17,223 bases of DNA, from the NCBI GenBank assembly GCA_003242205.1, contig QGUR01000064.1, positions 1 to 17,223 on the forward strand, in the 5' to 3' direction. The DNA is from Chloroflexota bacterium. GTDB lineage: Bacteria > Chloroflexota > Anaerolineae > Aggregatilineales > Phototrophicaceae. Position 1 is the stretch's first letter. Each line of letters starts with the position of its first letter. Under the pieces are notes generated by a model. The model did no database searches. It saw nothing but the letters and a program-made list of their open reading frames with translations, and was not told the origin of the DNA. Of this stretch, positions 14,715 through 17,223 are shown piece after piece. Made by a program: the position numbers and the translations under genes.

Positions 14715-15915
14715 GGCTGTCCTTGTCTTCGACGCGGGCTTTCAACTCGCCATCATGTAGTTGGATTGTGAGGCCGACGCCGGGGCTGGCGTCGCTTACC
14801 GACGCGACCTGTCTACCGTCGTCGCTCCGGTAGACAATGGCATAACCGCGTTTGAGGATGCCGCGTGGGTTGGCGGCGTGCAATGCCAGCGTTCGCGCCG
14901 AAAGCCGTTCGCCCCACAGCGCCAGACGGTTGCGCTCGGCTGCCAGCGCTCGGCTGTTCAGATCGTCGATCCGCTGGCGCAAGGTGCGCACGCGGGCTTC
15001 GGGCGATACATGGCGCAGCGAACGGCGCATCGTGTCCAGCGCGTCGCCATGTGAAACCAGCCGCGAGGCCATCAGCTGCTGAAGGTCCGTATCGAGCGTG
15101 CGTATGGAATGGCGCAGGTCGTCGATGTTCGGCGTCGCCAGTTCAGCCGCCACCGATGGCGTGGGAGCGCGTAGGTCGGCCACGAAATCCGCGATTGTGA
15201 AGTCCGTTTCGTGGCCCACGCCCGAAATGACCGGCGCGCGGCTTTCGCAGATCATGCGTGCCACTCGTTCGTCGTTGAAAGCCCACAGGTCTTCCAGACT
15301 GCCGCCGCCGCGCACCAGCAGGACGACATCGACTTCGGCATGGCGGTTCATGCGTTCGATGGCTCTGCAAATGTCTGCCGGGGCCTCGTCGCCTTGCACC
15401 AGACAGGGGCTAAGCACGACCTTTGCCAGCGGAAAACGCCGTCTTAGCACGTTCTGTACATCCCGAAAGGCGGCGGCGTCTGCTGAGGTAATGACGCCAA
15501 TAACGCGGGGAAATTTGGGAATGGGGCGCTTGCGTTCGGCGTCGAACAGACCTTCGGCTTCGAGCTTGGCTTTCAGCCGCTCGAACTCAGCGTACAGGTC
15601 GCCGATGCCGGTCGGGCGAATCAGATCGGCGTAAAGCTGGTAGACGCCCTGCACCTCGTAGACGTTGACCGCGCCATGCACCAGCACAGCGTCGCCATTG
15701 GCGGGCGTGAACGTCTGGCGTTCCGCGTTCGACCGCCACATGACGCACTTGATCTGCGCGCTGCTATCCTTGAGCGTGAAGTACCAGTGACCGGACGCGG
15801 CGCGCGTCATGTTGGAAATTTCGCCGCTGACCCATACATCCTGCAGGTTGTCGTCCAGCGCGAACAGGTCGCGGATATAGGCCGTCAGTTCGGCGACGGA
15901 ATACGAAGCCAGCAT
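14686..15915 (-). CDS. xseA: Exodeoxyribonuclease VII large subunit
   Basis: This 409-residue catalytic subunit of exonuclease VII is cytoplasmic. The N-terminal OB fold (about 1-100) starts YSVAELTAYI and includes VSGEISNM and GHWYFTLKD. The nuclease core carries GVITSADAAAFRD (140-152), RGGGSLEDLWAFNDE (202-216) and GVGHETDFTIADF (232-244). A predicted coiled coil (about 265-340) and the tail KRGYAIV follow. The PTG found after GVITS in many homologues reads ADA here. Starts at 16008, 15945 and 15915 are in frame. ATG 15915 is chosen because AAAGGA (15922-15927) lies six bases upstream and the protein then begins at the usual OB-fold position. The TATAAT at 15949-15944 overlaps the 15945 ATG, so that start would not be transcribed from it. 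The gene is followed by overlapping xseB. Confidence 0.93.
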   Translation of the reverse strand: MLASYSVAELTAYIRDLFALDDNLQDVWVSGEISNMTRAASGHWYFTLKDSSAQIKCVMWRSNAERQTFTPANGDAVLVHGAVNVYEVQGVYQLYADLIRPTGIGDLYAEFERLKAKLEAEGLFDAERKRPIPKFPRVIGVITSADAAAFRDVQNVLRRRFPLAKVVLSPCLVQGDEAPADICRAIERMNRHAEVDVVLLVRGGGSLEDLWAFNDERVARMICESRAPVISGVGHETDFTIADFVADLRAPTPSVAAELATPNIDDLRHSIRTLDTDLQQLMASRLVSHGDALDTMRRSLRHVSPEARVRTLRQRIDDLNSRALAAERNRLALWGERLSARTLALHAANPRGILKRGYAIVYRSDDGRQVASVSDASPGVGLTIQLHDGELKARVEDKDSHERYKRTLF

Positions 15916-15943
15916 GCCTTGTCCTTTGATGTCTGCGGCGGAC

Positions 15944-15949
15944 ATTATA
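15944..15949 (-). promoter_or_regulatory. -10 element (TATAAT) for xseAB
   Basis: A perfect TATAAT on the minus strand lies about 30 bases upstream of the preferred xseA ATG, leaving a short leader that contains the AAAGGA ribosome site. No good -35 box stands 16-18 bases further up (the best is TTTCGG at wider spacing), so activity may need an activator or another sigma factor. The segment is shared with the divergent gene at 16002. Confidence 0.4.
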
Positions 15950-16001
15950 CAATTGTGATCTGCTTTTTCCGAAACGGCATGAACCACCGAGGTAGTCGCC
16001 A

Positions 16002-16298
16002 ATGGCATATCTGAATGCGGAAGAACGCGAGCGGCTGAGACAGAATCTATTGAACATGTCTTACAACGAGGCCAAAGCTCGTCTGAAGGGGATGGACAAA
16101 CACGGACGTCTGGCCTACTGGCGTAATACCCAGTACGTCGGTGAATGGCACACCCGTTTTGACCTGCCCACGTTGGGCGCTAGCGTGACGCTGGTCGAAA
16201 GCATCGACGAAAGTCCGGCGAACGAGCGAGGCATACGGCGACGTGACTACGTCATGGTCGATGTGCGTGTCGAGCCGCTGGAGGGCAACCAGTCCTAG
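16002..16298 (+). CDS. Small conserved-looking protein of unknown function
   Basis: I do not recognise this 98-residue protein. It is hydrophilic, with no signal peptide or membrane segment. The first half is charged and helical (MAYLNAEERERLRQNLLNM). The second half looks like a compact beta-rich domain, from YWRNTQYVGEWHTRFDLP to DYVMVDVRVEP. Coding status is supported by GAGGT at 15989-15993 (eight bases before the ATG), by normal codon use, and by close packing: it starts divergently from xseA, and bioY begins 12 bases after its TAG. The operon link with bioY may reflect shared transcription only. No catalytic motif is evident. Confidence 0.8.
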   Translation: MAYLNAEERERLRQNLLNMSYNEAKARLKGMDKHGRLAYWRNTQYVGEWHTRFDLPTLGASVTLVESIDESPANERGIRRRDYVMVDVRVEPLEGNQS

Positions 16299-16310
16299 AG
16301 GGGAATTTTT

Positions 16311-16868
16311 ATGCTGCGGACGTTACCACGGACGCGCGACTACGGGCTTGCTGCCCGGCTGGCGGCGGTACTGGCGTTCACTTGTGTGACAGCGGTCGCC
16401 GCGCGGCTGGCGCTGCCTTTCGAGCCGGTTCCGTTCACGCTCCAGCCGCTGGCGGTTTTGCTGGCCGGGCTGACACTCGGCGCGCGCGACGGGGCGCTGA
16501 GCCAGTTGCTTTACGTGGCGCTGATCGCTTCCGGCCTGCCGGTTGATTCGCGCGGTCTGGGCACGGCGGCGCTGTTTGGCCCGACGGGCGGCTATCTGAT
16601 CGGCTTCATCGCGGCGGCATGGGTAGCAGGCTATCTGGCCGAAAGCGGGGCGCGGCGGTTGTGGCGGCGCTGGTTGGCAGGTGTTGCCGGCATCGCGGCC
16701 ATCTATCTGGTCGGCGTTCCGTATCTCAGGCTGGTCACCGGGCTGGAGTGGCAGGCGGCGTGGGCTTCGGGCGCGGCCCTGTTCCTGGTTCCCGATCTGA
16801 TGAAGGCATTGATTGCCGCTGCGCTGGCAGAGAGCGGTCGCGCGCTGCTGTTGCGATATCTCAACTGA
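16311..16868 (+). CDS. bioY: Biotin transporter BioY (ECF S component)
   Basis: This 185-residue integral membrane protein has about six hydrophobic segments. BioY is the substrate-binding S component of the energy-coupling-factor biotin importer. Recognisable family features are PVPFTLQPLAVLLAGLTLGA (39-58), LSQLLYVALIASGLPV (63-78), GPTGGYLIGF (90-99) and the C-terminal PDLMK (161-165). No BioM/BioN or EcfA/T genes are adjacent, so it must work alone or share an energising module encoded elsewhere. GAGGGGA at 16298-16304 sits six bases before the ATG, overlapping the preceding gene's stop. It is probably cotranscribed with the small unknown gene. No BirA-type operator was identified. Transcription should end at the hairpin 24 bases downstream. 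Confidence 0.9.
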   Translation: MLRTLPRTRDYGLAARLAAVLAFTCVTAVAARLALPFEPVPFTLQPLAVLLAGLTLGARDGALSQLLYVALIASGLPVDSRGLGTAALFGPTGGYLIGFIAAAWVAGYLAESGARRLWRRWLAGVAGIAAIYLVGVPYLRLVTGLEWQAAWASGAALFLVPDLMKALIAAALAESGRALLLRYLN

Positions 16869-16891
16869 ACAGTAGTCCGGAGCCAGAGAGC

Positions 16892-16927
16892 AAAAGCGCG
16901 CGGAGTTACGCCTGCTGCGCGCTTTTT
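16892..16927. terminator. Bidirectional Rho-independent terminator
   Basis: AAAAGCGCGC (16892-16901) pairs perfectly with GCGCGCTTTT (16917-16926) over a 15-base loop, giving a ten-pair stem with a T-run on the plus side (TTTTT to 16927). Read on the minus strand it also ends in TTTT. It lies between bioY (+) and the DUF488 gene (-) and can serve both. Confidence 0.8.
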
Positions 16928-16948
16928 GTTTGCCGCATTTCCGGCACG

Positions 16949-17223
16949 TTAGAACCCGATCGGCTGCTCGCCTGCGGCATAGCGCTGGATGTCTGCCGCG
17001 CTGAGGTGAACGACGCCTACACCGTAGCGCTCGGCCATGAAATCGGCCACCGTTTTTCGATGGCAGGCGCGATAATCGGCGCAGGCGCACAGGATGATGA
17101 CCGGCTGGCGCTGGAGCAGGGCGTCAAGCTGCGCCGCGTCGGACTCCATATCCGCAATGACGATGCCATCCCCATAACCGCCTTTGAAGTTCCTGTTTCC
17201 CAGCGCGCCGATATGAACGTAGC
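16949..17223 (-). CDS. DUF488 family protein, C-terminal part (cut by window edge)
   Basis: The frame stays open from TAA 16951-16949 to the right edge, so the start lies outside the window; a 66-codon reading from ATG 17149 would be too short. Codons upstream of that ATG translate as YVHIGALGNRNFKGG then YGDGIVIAD, which fits the Y-x-H-x-x-x-LG region of DUF488. The end carries IILCACADYRACHRKTVADF with the family's Cys...CHR signature, then VVHLSAADIQRY. DUF488 proteins are small, cytoplasmic and of uncertain biochemical function. About 90 residues are visible, roughly the C-terminal part of the domain. The gene converges on bioY across the shared terminator. Confidence 0.75.
   Translation of the reverse strand, partial: YVHIGALGNRNFKGGYGDGIVIADMESDAAQLDALLQRQPVIILCACADYRACHRKTVADFMAERYGVGVVHLSAADIQRYAAGEQPIGF

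Noticed and set aside
1..17223. tRNA, rRNA, insertion sequences or phage genes
   Set aside because: I saw no tRNA-like cloverleaf, rRNA segment, transposase or integrase motif, and no flanking terminal repeats anywhere in the window.

Overview
The window is 17.2 kb of GC-rich, densely coded bacterial DNA. It contains nine complete protein genes that I can name or partly name, one complete gene I cannot name, a gene cut by the right edge, and possibly the last codons of a gene at the left edge. Several features together suggest a Chloroflexota (Anaerolineae-like) genome: a very large multi-GAF histidine kinase, a BCD/PucC-family transporter outside any photosynthesis cluster, an XseA with an AAAFRD motif, and GTG starts. 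That assignment is inference. No rRNA, tRNA, insertion sequence, integrase or CRISPR array was seen, and no gene-free stretch reaches 300 bases. The longest gap is about 240 bases, at 14257-14498.

Left half (90-9696, + strand). An operon-like trio starts with a 2,734-residue membrane-anchored sensor kinase. I count twelve GAF domains, two clear PAS domains and a degenerate N-terminal PAS-like segment before the HisKA/HATPase core. A stand-alone CheY-like receiver follows 17 bases later, and then an alpha/beta-hydrolase-fold protein whose GTG start overlaps the receiver stop. The hydrolase fold has Gly in place of the nucleophilic Ser. No DNA-binding output domain is present, so the trio may be a signalling module with an unusual partner.

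Middle (9771-12455). Thiamine pyrophosphokinase (+) converges on a universal stress protein gene (-). The stress gene diverges from a PucC-like major facilitator transporter (+), which has a near-consensus sigma70-type promoter. A 12-bp palindrome lies in the shared intergenic region.

Right half (12514-17223). A MurJ/MviN-family flippase (+) lacks three of the four cavity arginines known from E. coli MurJ and carries a 24-residue insert between near-repeats. It converges on the exonuclease VII pair xseA-xseB (-). The AT-rich gap between them holds six TCCCAA/TTGGGA motifs. Diverging from xseA are a small gene of unknown function and bioY, the biotin-specific ECF S component. They end at a strong bidirectional terminator that also faces a partial DUF488 gene (-) running off the right edge.

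Apart from the signalling trio the genes look like mixed housekeeping functions: cofactor supply (thiamine, biotin), DNA repair, envelope assembly and stress response.
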